DNA of 10,347 nucleotides from an uncultured Megamonas sp. (GTDB taxonomy: Bacteria > Bacillota > Negativicutes > Selenomonadales > Selenomonadaceae): positions 1 to 10,347 of the forward strand of contig USIX01000078.1 of NCBI GenBank assembly GCA_900554895.1, written 5' to 3'. Each line of letters opens with the position of its first letter. Within the stretch, counting starts at the first letter, position 1. Positions 1-6,600 of the stretch are shown in pieces. Both the position numbers and the translations under genes were made by a program. Below the pieces are notes generated by a model. That model was not told the origin of the DNA. It saw only the letters and a program-made list of their open reading frames with translations, and did not search any database.

Positions 1-611
1 TAATAAAACGTGAGCATGGTTTTGCTCTTTTGTGCAGTACGGATGATATCAACGGCAGGATTGCCTATCATTATGAAGAAAAACGGAAAATTGCCCTAAA
101 GGCTGCGGAACTGGTAAAAAACGGCGATACTATAATGATAGAAAGCGGCAGTTGCTGTGCACTTTTAGCTGATACCCTGACAGTTGAAAAAAAGGACCTG
201 ACAATTATTACAAATAGTGCTTTTATTGCCGACTATATTCGCGGTAAAGCCAATTTCCAGATTGTCCTTCTAGGAGGAATTTATCAGCCGGATGCTCAGG
301 TCATGGTAGGTCCGATGGTACAATTGTGCGTTGAAAATTTTTTCGTAGATTTATTTTTTATCGGGACGGACGGTTATAATTCCCGTATAGGTTTCACAAA
401 CCGCGACCAGATGCGTGCTCAGGCCGTGCGTGATATGGCACGTCAGGCAAATAGTGTTATTGTCTTGACAGAAAGTGATAAATTTACCAAGCACAGCGTT
501 GTACCTTTGAACTTAAAAACTCCCGTAAAAGCTGTTATTACGGATGGAAATATTCCTGATACCGCTAGGGAGGAGCTGGAAAGACAGAGTATTGCAGTTA
601 TTATTCCTTAA
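1..611 (+). CDS. DeoR/GlpR-family transcriptional regulator, C-terminal part (5' truncated by window edge)
   Basis: The frame is open from the left edge (first full codon at position 3) to TAA at 609-611, giving about 202 residues of a family that usually has about 250. The missing part is the N-terminal winged helix-turn-helix, so the TTG at 30 is not the true start. What remains is the DeoR C-terminal sugar-phosphate-sensing domain: EEKRKIALKAAELVKNGDTI, the IESGS phosphate-binding loop, TIITNSAFIADYI, the LLGG turn before MVGP, FFIGTDGY, and the TESDKF motif near the end. Family members bind a phosphorylated sugar or polyol and usually repress a catabolic operon. The HG before the domain fits the usual linker after the HTH. 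The target is unknown because the divergent or downstream operon lies outside the window; the next gene, hcp, is separated by a terminator and is probably not co-transcribed. Confidence 0.9.
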   Translation, partial: IKREHGFALLCSTDDINGRIAYHYEEKRKIALKAAELVKNGDTIMIESGSCCALLADTLTVEKKDLTIITNSAFIADYIRGKANFQIVLLGGIYQPDAQVMVGPMVQLCVENFFVDLFFIGTDGYNSRIGFTNRDQMRAQAVRDMARQANSVIVLTESDKFTKHSVVPLNLKTPVKAVITDGNIPDTAREELERQSIAVIIP

Positions 612-816
612 AATTGTTTAATAAAAAAGTATGTTGTAAATACAACATACTTTTTTTGTGCGTTTCTTTATAATAAGAACATGTTATTAAATTGCTGTGC
701 TTATTGATTTAGAGGTTTAAAAACTTTTATTTGTCGGTCTGCACAATTATATGTGTCAGCTACGTTTCTTTTAACTTCAAAGAAAAATGAATGTGTAAAC
801 TAAAGGAGAGATATCT
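612..816 (+). promoter_or_regulatory. hcp upstream region with two short inverted repeats
   Basis: This 205-bp spacer starts with the terminator above and ends with the hcp ribosome binding site AAAGGAG (802-808), 8 nt before ATG. No promoter is convincing: TTGCTG (692-697) and TTTAAA (716-721) are 18 bp apart, a weak pair. Two symmetric elements are visible. One is TTGT-N8-ACAA at 731-746, vaguely like a CRP/FNR-family half-site pair. The other is a perfect 7-bp repeat, TTTCTTT (765-771) and AAAGAAA (779-785), with a 7-nt gap. Either could be an operator or leader structure; neither matches a known operator consensus well. Confidence 0.35.
623..657 (+). terminator. Intrinsic terminator after the DeoR-type regulator
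   Basis: Perfect inverted repeat: the arm GTATGTTGT (629-637) pairs with ACAACATAC (642-650). The stem is extended by the A-run at 623-628 facing the T-run at 651-657. The T-run immediately after the stem makes a strong rho-independent terminator 11 nt past the stop codon. The symmetry means it could also stop minus-strand transcription. Confidence 0.88.
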
Positions 817-2457
817 ATGGAAAATAAAATGTTCTGTTTTCAATGTCAGGAAACAGCCGGATGCAGCGGCTGCACCCGTGTCGGTGTATGCGGCAAATCC
901 GCTTCTACTGCTGTTTTGCAGGATTTACTGATTTATACAACGAAAGGTCTTTGTGAAATCACGACGGCACTTCGTCAGGAAAATAAACCGATTTCACGTA
1001 CTTTAAATCAATTTATTTGCGAAAATCTTTTTATTACTATTACAAATGCCAATTTCAATGATGAAGTCATATCCCGACATATTACAAAGACACTTGCATA
1101 TAAACAGGAATTATTAAAAGAATTAACCGATACAATAAAATTGTCTCCGGCTGCTATTTGGTCGACTGACGATGCCTCGAGTTATCTTGAAAAAGGCTCA
1201 AAGGTCGGTGTTCTAGCTACTGAAAATGAAGATATCCGCAGTCTGCGCGAATTAATCATCTACGGTTTGAAAGGGATGGCGGCGTATAATAAGCATGCCA
1301 ATGCTTTGAATGTTTTCGATGAGGATATTGACGCATTTTTGCAATCAGCACTTGCTAAAACTGCCGATGATAGTCTCGGCGGTGAAGAATTGACGCTGCT
1401 CGCTCTTAAGACAGGCGAATACGGTGTAAAGGTTATGGCACTTTTGGATAAAGCCAATACGTCACGTTACGGACAGCCGGAAATCACGACCGTTGATATA
1501 GGGGTTCGCAAAAATCCGGGAATTCTTATTTCCGGTCACGACCTTAAAGATTTGGAAATGCTGCTCCAGCAGACACAGGGAACAGGTATTGATGTTTATA
1601 CGCATGGTGAAATGCTGCCAGCGCATTATTATCCGTTTTTCAAAAAATACGCCAACTTTGCCGGTAACTACGGCAACGCATGGTGGAAGCAGAAAGAAGA
1701 ATTTGCTTTGTTCAACGGGCCGATTCTTTTGACGACTAACTGTCTTGTACCGCCGAAAGATGATTATAAGGACAGAGTTTATACAACAGGCGTGGTCGGT
1801 TTTGCCGGTTGCAGGCATATTTCGGGTGAAATCGGTGAAACGAAGGACTTTTCCGCTATTATTGAACATGCTAAGCACTGCGCTCCGCCAACACCGATTG
1901 AGACGGGTTCTCTTGTCGGCGGTTTTGCCCATAATCAGGTTTTAGCTCTTGCCGATAAAATCGTTGCTGCCGTAAAATCGGGCGCAATAAAGAAATTCGT
2001 AGTCATGGCCGGTTGTGACGGTCGTCAGGCAAAGAGAGATTATTATACCGATTTTGCCAAAGCACTGCCGCAAGATGCCGTTATACTGACAGCAGGCTGT
2101 GCAAAATACAAATATAATAAATTAAATCTGGGAGATATAAACGGTATTCCTCGTGTGCTTGACGCCGGTCAGTGCAACGACAGCTATTCGCTTGCCGTTA
2201 TTGCTTTGAAACTGAAAGAAGTTTTCGGTTTGGAAGATATAAACGATTTGCCGATTGTATACAATATAGCATGGTATGAACAAAAAGCCGTAATCGTACT
2301 TTTGGCACTTTTGCATCTCGGCATAAAGAATATTCATCTTGGACCTACTCTTCCGGCATTTCTCTCGCCTAATGTAACAAAAGTTCTCGTTGATAAATTC
2401 GGTATTGCCGGTATTGACAGCGTAGAAAATGACATACGTATATTCTTTCAAAATTAA
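817..2457 (+). CDS. hcp: Hybrid cluster protein, class I (hydroxylamine reductase / NO reductase)
   Basis: This 546-residue cytoplasmic iron-sulfur protein is full length for class I Hcp. The N-terminal cysteines C7, C10, C19 and C25 give the C-X2-C-X8-C-X5-C pattern of the cubane cluster, starting [11 protein letters not shown]. The hybrid Fe-S-O cluster ligands are all present in their usual contexts: H241 (GHDLKD), E265 (THGEM), C309 (TTNCLVPP), C400 (MAGCDGR, the persulfide cysteine of the family), C428 (TAGCAKY), C453 (AGQCNDS) and E488 (WYEQK). Hcp reduces hydroxylamine to ammonia in vitro; work on enteric Hcp supports an NO-reductase and S-nitrosation role, so nitrosative-stress defence is likely. 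The start is set by AAAGGAG 8 nt upstream. No hcr-type reductase gene is adjacent, so electrons probably come from a ferredoxin or an unlinked partner. It appears monocistronic, with terminators on both sides. Confidence 0.97.
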   Translation: MENKMFCFQCQETAGCSGCTRVGVCGKSASTAVLQDLLIYTTKGLCEITTALRQENKPISRTLNQFICENLFITITNANFNDEVISRHITKTLAYKQELLKELTDTIKLSPAAIWSTDDASSYLEKGSKVGVLATENEDIRSLRELIIYGLKGMAAYNKHANALNVFDEDIDAFLQSALAKTADDSLGGEELTLLALKTGEYGVKVMALLDKANTSRYGQPEITTVDIGVRKNPGILISGHDLKDLEMLLQQTQGTGIDVYTHGEMLPAHYYPFFKKYANFAGNYGNAWWKQKEEFALFNGPILLTTNCLVPPKDDYKDRVYTTGVVGFAGCRHISGEIGETKDFSAIIEHAKHCAPPTPIETGSLVGGFAHNQVLALADKIVAAVKSGAIKKFVVMAGCDGRQAKRDYYTDFAKALPQDAVILTAGCAKYKYNKLNLGDINGIPRVLDAGQCNDSYSLAVIALKLKEVFGLEDINDLPIVYNIAWYEQKAVIVLLALLHLGIKNIHLGPTLPAFLSPNVTKVLVDKFGIAGIDSVENDIRIFFQN

Positions 2458-2484
2458 ATAAAACAGCTGTTGAATGCTGAAATG

Positions 2485-2524
2485 AAAAGGAGTTACTGTT
2501 TTAATCAAACAATAACTCCTTTTT
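2485..2524 (+). terminator. Bidirectional terminator between convergent hcp and the 169-aa gene
   Basis: The arm AAAAGGAGTTA (2485-2495) pairs with TAACTCCTTTT (2513-2523). An inner TGTTT/AAACA pair closes a small loop. On the plus strand a T-run follows, ending hcp; on the minus strand CCTTTT follows, just past the stop of the convergent gene at 2530. Confidence 0.85.
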
Positions 2525-2529
2525 GCTTT

Positions 2530-3039
2530 TTAGAAATCAATCTGTAATTTAAATTCCACGTCCTGTTTTTCTTCGCTTGCCCATGTATTCAGCATATTAA
2601 TCATAGCAATGAACCGTGAAGATGAAATGTCCTCAATAATGTTTTGTGTTTCTTTGGAACGACCGCCCACATATTCCAAAGAAATGCTTTCGGAACTGTT
2701 TTCATCCGCATTTTTGTACAAAGTACTGATTACACCGTTTAATGTCGCTTCATTAATAACTTCATAATCACTTAAGTCATTATTGCATAAAATGGTCGTT
2801 AAATTGAAAAATCCTTTTTCTCTGTCATTAATCGGAATGGCAAAATATCTATTTTCATATTTTTTATTATACGGCACATCAAAGCTGTTATCGTTGTCTC
2901 TGGCTTCATATTTGCCTATTAAATACATGTTGTCGGCAGATTGTATTCCTTCAGCTCCTACCTTTACGAGCTCTTTAAAAGCTATTCTAAAAGTATTTTC
3001 CTTAAAACCTTTTTTGTTGATATAAAGATATACTTTCAT
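2530..3039 (-). CDS. Hypothetical protein, 169 aa, family not recognised
   Basis: I do not recognise this protein. It is a 169-residue, mostly hydrophilic and acidic, probably cytoplasmic protein with no signal peptide, no membrane segment and no cysteine cluster (a single Cys, in TTILCNND). It starts MKVYLYINKKGFKENTF and ends EFKLQIDF, so strand-like segments at both ends suggest a compact alpha/beta or beta-rich fold. A serine-rich stretch (ENSSESISLEYVGGRSKET) sits about two thirds along. The ATG at 3039-3037 has AAAGAGG upstream, with a slightly long 11-nt gap. A fair promoter lies upstream and a bidirectional terminator downstream, so it looks like a real single-gene unit. Codon use resembles its neighbours. 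Nothing in context assigns a role. Confidence 0.72.
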   Translation of the reverse strand: MKVYLYINKKGFKENTFRIAFKELVKVGAEGIQSADNMYLIGKYEARDNDNSFDVPYNKKYENRYFAIPINDREKGFFNLTTILCNNDLSDYEVINEATLNGVISTLYKNADENSSESISLEYVGGRSKETQNIIEDISSSRFIAMINMLNTWASEEKQDVEFKLQIDF

Positions 3040-3070
3040 AAATTCCAGAACCTCTTTTCTCTCAATTTTC

Positions 3071-3099
3071 TATTATTAATGATACCATTATATTGACAA
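3071..3099 (-). promoter_or_regulatory. Predicted sigma-A-type promoter for the 169-aa gene
   Basis: On the minus strand TTGTCA (3099-3094) and ATAATA (3076-3071) are separated by 17 bp, about 30 bp upstream of the start codon. The -35 is good and the -10 acceptable. Confidence 0.5.
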
Positions 3100-3170
3100 A
3101 ACGTCTATTTAAATGAAAATTCCCTTAAAAACTAATATTTTTAATAATTTTAAATATATACAGAACAATA

Positions 3171-3203
3171 AAAAAGGTATTCTCTAAGCGAAAATACCTT
3201 TTT
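3171..3203 (-). terminator. Intrinsic terminator after the AraC-family gene
   Basis: The arms AAAAAGGTATT (3171-3181) and AATACCTTTTT (3193-3203) form an 11-bp stem with an 11-nt loop. On the minus strand the stem is followed by a run of six T, 26 nt past the stop of the AraC-type gene. A T-run on the other strand makes it potentially bidirectional. Confidence 0.85.
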
Positions 3204-3228
3204 GCTAAAATATTATTTTATTTTTATA

Positions 3229-4071
3229 TCATATTTGTATATCATTGCGAGGATATTTACGATAATTAAGCGGAGTATCCTTATAAACTTTTTTGAATTG
3301 GTGACAGAACAGCGATACATTATTAAAACCGCACTCTTCAGCAATTTCCATTATGGATTTCTGTGTATTTTCCAGTTTATTCACAGCTACCTGCAAACGA
3401 AATTTGATTAGGTATTTTTGCGGTGATACATTATATTCCCGTTTAAACAGTCGATATAGATAAGTTCTGTCAATATTCAAATGATGGGCTATATCACCGA
3501 TAGTGATGTTTTTATTGTAATTTTCGTAAATATAATCGATAGCATGTTCTACATAGATAGATTTTATATTTGTTTTTTTATATTGTCTTTTCATCTGTGC
3601 AAAAAAATTGTATAGATAGCTTAAGAGAGCATATTCATTGTGTTTATTGCGCCTGAATGAAAAAACAAAATTTACTATAGCACTTTGAACTTTACCGCGA
3701 CTTTTGTCAAAAAACAGCAGATTGTCGTTATTAAAACCGCAATCTTGTAAAATTCTTGGCACATCATATCCGTCTATGCAAATCCAGCAATACTCCCAAG
3801 GTTCATTTTTATCCGCTGCGTAAGTAGTAATAATTCCCGGTTTTATCAGAAAAATCGTATTTTCACCGATTTCATAGCAAGTGTTTTTTGTTTTGCCAAT
3901 CCATAATTTACCTTTGCCGCGTGTAACGTAATGTAGCAGATAATGCTGGCGTATCGCCGGACCAAAGGTATGTAATGGTTTACAGACTTCCCAACCGCCG
4001 TAATATAAAGTCATCGCCCGGCTTAAAGTCGTTGTGTTATCAAAAAAACCATAAAATCCCTTATTTTCCAC
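3229..4071 (-). CDS. AraC-family transcriptional regulator with AraC-type sugar-binding (cupin) domain
   Basis: This 280-residue protein has the usual AraC-family size. Residues about 20-110 look like the AraC cupin ligand-binding domain (GWEVCKPLHTFGPAIRQHYLLHY, the GKGKLWIG turn, IFLIKPG, PWEYCWICIDG). The start resembles MsmR/RafR-type regulators of oligosaccharide uptake. Residues about 175-275 hold the two helix-turn-helix motifs: ITIGDIAHHLNIDRTYLYRLF (190-209) and SIMEIAEECGFNNVSLFCHQF (239-259), the latter followed by the family's YKDTPLNYRK. The start is GTG at 4071, supported by AGGGG 8 nt upstream; no better ATG lies in frame nearby. It lies directly downstream of symporter A on the same strand, behind a hairpin, so it may be partly co-transcribed. 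By position and domain type it probably activates the symporter modules in response to their sugar; that is inference. Confidence 0.9.
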   Translation of the reverse strand: MENKGFYGFFDNTTTLSRAMTLYYGGWEVCKPLHTFGPAIRQHYLLHYVTRGKGKLWIGKTKNTCYEIGENTIFLIKPGIITTYAADKNEPWEYCWICIDGYDVPRILQDCGFNNDNLLFFDKSRGKVQSAIVNFVFSFRRNKHNEYALLSYLYNFFAQMKRQYKKTNIKSIYVEHAIDYIYENYNKNITIGDIAHHLNIDRTYLYRLFKREYNVSPQKYLIKFRLQVAVNKLENTQKSIMEIAEECGFNNVSLFCHQFKKVYKDTPLNYRKYPRNDIQI

Positions 4072-4154
4072 TACAGTTACCCCTAATCTCTAAATTTATA
4101 ATAAATAAATTAAAATATACATTGAAATTAAATTTTATTTTGTGTTTATTTTAG

Positions 4155-4198
4155 AAGAACTATATGCCTTAAACCGAAATTTAAAACATATAGTTCTT
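4155..4198 (-). terminator. Hairpin between symporter A and the AraC-family gene (weak minus-strand terminator)
   Basis: A perfect 12-bp stem, AAGAACTATATG (4155-4166) with CATATAGTTCTT (4187-4198), closes a 20-nt loop just past the symporter stop. On the minus strand only TTCTTCTAAAA follows, a poor U-tract, so termination is probably partial. The better T-run is on the plus strand, where no gene ends. Confidence 0.6.
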
Positions 4199-4206
4199 TT
4201 TATCAG

Positions 4207-5616
4207 TTATTTATTATCTTTACCCCAGGTACGTTCAAGCTCTTTGACGATTTCGGCATGTTTTTCTTCTGTCAGGCTGACTTTAGCTCTGTAAATAAAG
4301 CCTGCAATGACAATGAGGATGAACGGGGCAGCAAACATTATTAATTGGAAGTTTAATAAATTTTCCGGTGTGATGCTGGCCGCAGTAGCTTTACCGGACA
4401 TTCCTACCCATACGGCAGTGAAGCCTACGATAGCGGAAGTAACGGCACCGCCTAATTTATCAATTAGCGGGCGAACGCAGAGTACAAGTGCTTCATCGCG
4501 GTGACCGAGTTTAAGCTGGCCGTATTCGACACTGTCCGTGATTGTCATGAGTACAACAAGGAAGATAAGCGGTTGTGGCAGGGCAAATAAACCTGCTCCG
4601 AGCAGAGTCATATATACATTTTGACCTGCCATATAATAAACGATAATGGCAATCAGCATAATTGTAATGGAAATGAAGAATAATTTCCGTCTGCTGAATT
4701 TTTTCGTTAAAGTCGGGAATAATGCAACTGCCATTAAACCGATAATAACATTGATTACACCCAGGAAGGAGAACTGAGTGGAATCACCTAATACATAGAT
4801 GAAATAGTACAGGTTGAAGTTGTTGATAAGGTTTTGACCTAAGCCAAAAATGAGATACGCAAATGCAATCCATAAAAGCTGGTCATTTTTCATTAAAACG
4901 GAAAATACTTCTTTGAAAGATGTTTCTGTTTTGTTTTCACGCAGTGCAGAAGCGTGTTCTTTCGTACCGATACCGAGAATAACGGCACCTGCCGTTGCAA
5001 TCAAGCCGCCGATTGCCGCAAAAGCAAACCAGCCTGTAGCGTCGCCTGCGCCGCCGTTGGCATTATGCGAGAATGCAAGTACGATTGGAATAACAATGAT
5101 GGTTACGAGCTGACCGCCGAATACGGAACCGATACGGGCATATGTTGCCGTAATTTCACGTTCACGGGAATCGAAGGAAAGTGCCGGTATCATGGACCAG
5201 ATGGCAACGTCTTTTGCCGAATAAAAAATATCCATGACAATATATAAAATAGCAAAAACGATTAAGTACATTACAGGGCTGCTTTCAGCCAGACCGCCGA
5301 TATCCGTGAACAGAATAGCCAGCGTAACGGCTGCGATAACGGCACCGGAGAGAACCCACGGTTTGAATTTTCCCCATCTTGTTTTCGTTTTATCGATTGT
5401 ATTACCGATAAACGGGTCGATGAAAAGTTCGGCAACACGGATAATAAGAATGACTGTAGTTACAAGACCGATCATGTATTCGTTGTAATGAGTATCATCC
5501 GTATTAAACAGATTACTTGTTACGAAAATCATGAAATACGTACCAATCATTGCATAAAAGAAGTCATGCCCGAAGGTACCGCTGGCATATGCCACACGTG
5601 ATAAAAATTTTGACAT
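4207..5616 (-). CDS. GPH-family sugar:cation symporter, LacS/RafP-like (symporter A)
   Basis: This integral membrane transporter (469 aa, about 12 hydrophobic segments) belongs to the glycoside-pentoside-hexuronide symporters, which import sugars with H+ or Na+. It carries the family signature FIDPFIGNTIDKTKTRWG followed by KFKPW. E63 and D67 sit where MelB has D55 and D59, and I66 replaces the MelB Asn, as in LacS. Late in the protein K369-x2-H372-x2-E375 (LKLGHRDE) matches the LacS K/H/E motif involved in galactoside transport. There is no C-terminal IIA-like domain, unlike full LacS, as in RafP. The open frame extends 13 codons further to a TTG, but I place the start at ATG 5616 because AGGAGG lies 7 nt upstream; this also equals the length of its paralogue at 6601-8010. 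It follows the kinase-like gene by 68 bp and is likely in the same operon. The substrate is unproven; a galactoside is a guess by family. Confidence 0.93.
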   Translation of the reverse strand: MSKFLSRVAYASGTFGHDFFYAMIGTYFMIFVTSNLFNTDDTHYNEYMIGLVTTVILIIRVAELFIDPFIGNTIDKTKTRWGKFKPWVLSGAVIAAVTLAILFTDIGGLAESSPVMYLIVFAILYIVMDIFYSAKDVAIWSMIPALSFDSREREITATYARIGSVFGGQLVTIIVIPIVLAFSHNANGGAGDATGWFAFAAIGGLIATAGAVILGIGTKEHASALRENKTETSFKEVFSVLMKNDQLLWIAFAYLIFGLGQNLINNFNLYYFIYVLGDSTQFSFLGVINVIIGLMAVALFPTLTKKFSRRKLFFISITIMLIAIIVYYMAGQNVYMTLLGAGLFALPQPLIFLVVLMTITDSVEYGQLKLGHRDEALVLCVRPLIDKLGGAVTSAIVGFTAVWVGMSGKATAASITPENLLNFQLIMFAAPFILIVIAGFIYRAKVSLTEEKHAEIVKELERTWGKDNK

Positions 5617-5623
5617 AAAAAAA

Positions 5624-5629
5624 CCTCCT
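5624..5629 (-). promoter_or_regulatory. Ribosome binding site that fixes the symporter A start
   Basis: A perfect AGGAGG on the minus strand, 7 nt before ATG 5616. No comparable site precedes the upstream in-frame TTG at 5655. In the RNA a small stem (UUGCCG with CGGUAA, plus-strand 5650-5655 and 5636-5641) lies just upstream and leaves the site exposed. Confidence 0.85.
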
Positions 5630-5684
5630 GTAAAATTACCGGCTGTTGTCGGCAATTTTTAATCCTTTTAAAGACTGCGCTTTT

Positions 5685-6284
5685 TTATTTTACTGTATCA
5701 ATATAAGCGATAATGGCATCGGCTATTTTGTCTAAAGGCGTATTGCTGGTATTTACAACTAAATCATAATTTGACGGTTCTCCCCATTTTTTGCCGGTAT
5801 AATAATTATAATATCGAGCTCTCTTTTCGTTTTCTTTATCAAGTTCTTTTAAGGTTTTACCTTCATAAACATCTTTGCCTCTTTGCTGTCTGTAGGCATC
5901 ATCGGCACAAACGAATATAGAGAAGTGATTTGTCATATCTTCCAGTACATAATCGGCGGAACGGCCCAGGATAACACACGGACCATCGTCAGCCAGTCGT
6001 CTGATTACGCCTGCTTCGGCGATGAACATGCCGCGGCTCGATTCGCCCGCATGATTGCCGAAGGAATGGAACGGAACATACGTAAGCGTCATCGGCTGAA
6101 CGGTGTTTTCCAGTTCTTTCAAATCAGCTTCGCTCAGGTCGTCAATGCCGAGTTTGGCTGCGGCAAGGTGAATGATTTGTTTATCGTACAGTTTTACATT
6201 CAACTTTTCTGCCAAAATCGTTGCCAATTCACGACCGCCGCAACCATATTGACGGCTGACTGTAATTACAACATCTTTGTTCAT
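5685..6284 (-). CDS. Cytidylate-kinase-like family protein (kinase-like A)
   Basis: This 199-residue soluble protein is of the cytidylate-kinase-like (Cytidylate_kin2) type. The N-terminus MNKDVVITVSRQYGCGGREL is the nucleotide-binding loop of that family: the glycines are present, but the usual P-loop Lys-Ser/Thr is replaced by Gly-Arg. Other landmarks are KLYDKQIIHLAA, GPCVILGRSADYVL (a core strand and helix), HFSIFVCADD, the lid-like ARYYNYYTGKKWG and YDLVVNTS. CMP phosphorylation is not assured; family members are mostly uncharacterised. The frame could extend 21 codons upstream, but ATG 6284 has GTGGGGG 7 nt upstream and gives the same length as its 8060-8659 paralogue (about 89% identical by eye). 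It is first in an operon with symporter A and sits under a promoter with a cre-like operator. Confidence 0.88.
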   Translation of the reverse strand: MNKDVVITVSRQYGCGGRELATILAEKLNVKLYDKQIIHLAAAKLGIDDLSEADLKELENTVQPMTLTYVPFHSFGNHAGESSRGMFIAEAGVIRRLADDGPCVILGRSADYVLEDMTNHFSIFVCADDAYRQQRGKDVYEGKTLKELDKENEKRARYYNYYTGKKWGEPSNYDLVVNTSNTPLDKIADAIIAYIDTVK

Positions 6285-6291
6285 AATAAAT

Positions 6292-6298
6292 CCCCCAC
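6292..6298 (-). promoter_or_regulatory. Ribosome binding site that fixes the kinase-like A start
   Basis: GTGGGGG on the minus strand, 7 nt before ATG 6284, matching the GAGGGG site before the paralogous kinase-like gene (8666-8671). It decides against the upstream in-frame start at 6347. Confidence 0.7.
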
Positions 6299-6350
6299 TT
6301 TTTATAAAATATAAAATTAATAATAAAAATCCCCATAAAAAACTCAAAAG

Positions 6351-6378
6351 ATAAATTTATTCGTTTTTTGTGAAAATT
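6351..6378 (-). repeat. Conserved 28-bp leader block, copy A
   Basis: Identical over 28 bp to 8729-8756. It includes the palindrome ATAAATTTAT (6351-6360) and a TTTTCACAAAAAACG segment on the minus strand. It lies between the cre-like site and the kinase-like gene, inside the predicted 5' leader. Possible roles are a second operator, an AraC-type activator site or an RNA element; alternatively the minus-strand TTTTCA could be a -35 of a second promoter. Confidence 0.75.
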
Positions 6379-6389
6379 TTATTTCCGTT

Positions 6390-6403
6390 TGAAAACGTTT
6401 ACT
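6390..6403 (-). promoter_or_regulatory. cre-like operator (LacI/CcpA type), copy A
   Basis: TGAAAACGTTTACT fits the catabolite-responsive element consensus TGWAARCGYTWNCW at every position. It lies 19 bp downstream of the predicted -10, a placement that favours repression by road-block. The binding protein would be CcpA or another LacI-family repressor, which is not in the window. Confidence 0.8.
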
Positions 6404-6422
6404 CTTTTTTTGCTATATTTTA

Positions 6423-6451
6423 ATTTTAGTATATCCGTATTTTAAAAACAA
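6423..6451 (-). promoter_or_regulatory. Predicted promoter of module A
   Basis: On the minus strand TTGTTT (6451-6446), a 17-bp spacer and TAAAAT (6428-6423). It is moderate in strength, but its spacing to the cre-like site equals, within 1 bp, that of the better promoter of module B. Confidence 0.55.
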
Positions 6452-6512
6452 TTATCTAATGTTGACAAAAATTGCTATGATGTTGTTTGTTGGTTCGCAG
6501 ATATTAAAATGC

Positions 6513-6569
6513 AAAAAAATCCCTGCCAGCTCCAAACCGCAAATATCGGTTCTGACTGACAGGGATTTT
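6513..6569 (-). terminator. Intrinsic terminator after symporter B
   Basis: A long stem: AAAATCCCTG (6516-6525) pairs with CAGGGATTTT (6560-6569), continued inward by CAG/CTG and AACCG (6535-6539) with CGGTT (6547-6551) around small bulges. On the minus strand it ends in a run of seven T. It separates symporter B from the next module. Confidence 0.92.
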
Positions 6570-6600
6570 ACATTTTATTATCTATTATATTTACCTTTGA

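Larger units (their letters stand above)
6285..6600 (-). other. 316-bp spacer between the two modules
   Basis: There is no gene here. Read on the minus strand from 6600 it holds the terminator of symporter B, a TTGTTT/TAAAAT promoter, a cre-like operator, a 28-bp block identical to one upstream of the other copy, and the leader of kinase-like A with its ribosome binding site. Between terminator and promoter the sequence is plain and A/T-rich. Confidence 0.8.

Noticed and set aside
731..746. TTGT-N8-ACAA as a definite Rex or FNR site
   Set aside because: Only four bases per arm match and the overall length is 16 bp rather than 18 for Rex; the FNR core TTGAT-N4-ATCAA is absent. Kept only as a weak finding.
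1462..1932. Antisense 156-codon frame inside hcp
   Set aside because: The sense frame contains every Hcp cluster ligand; the antisense product has no recognisable domain.
5883..6314. Plus-strand 143-codon frame opposite kinase-like A
   Set aside because: It is antisense to a gene with strong paralogue conservation and has no convincing start signals.
6462..6481. TTGACA followed by TATGAT on the plus strand as a promoter
   Set aside because: The hexamers are only 8 bp apart and no plus-strand gene follows.
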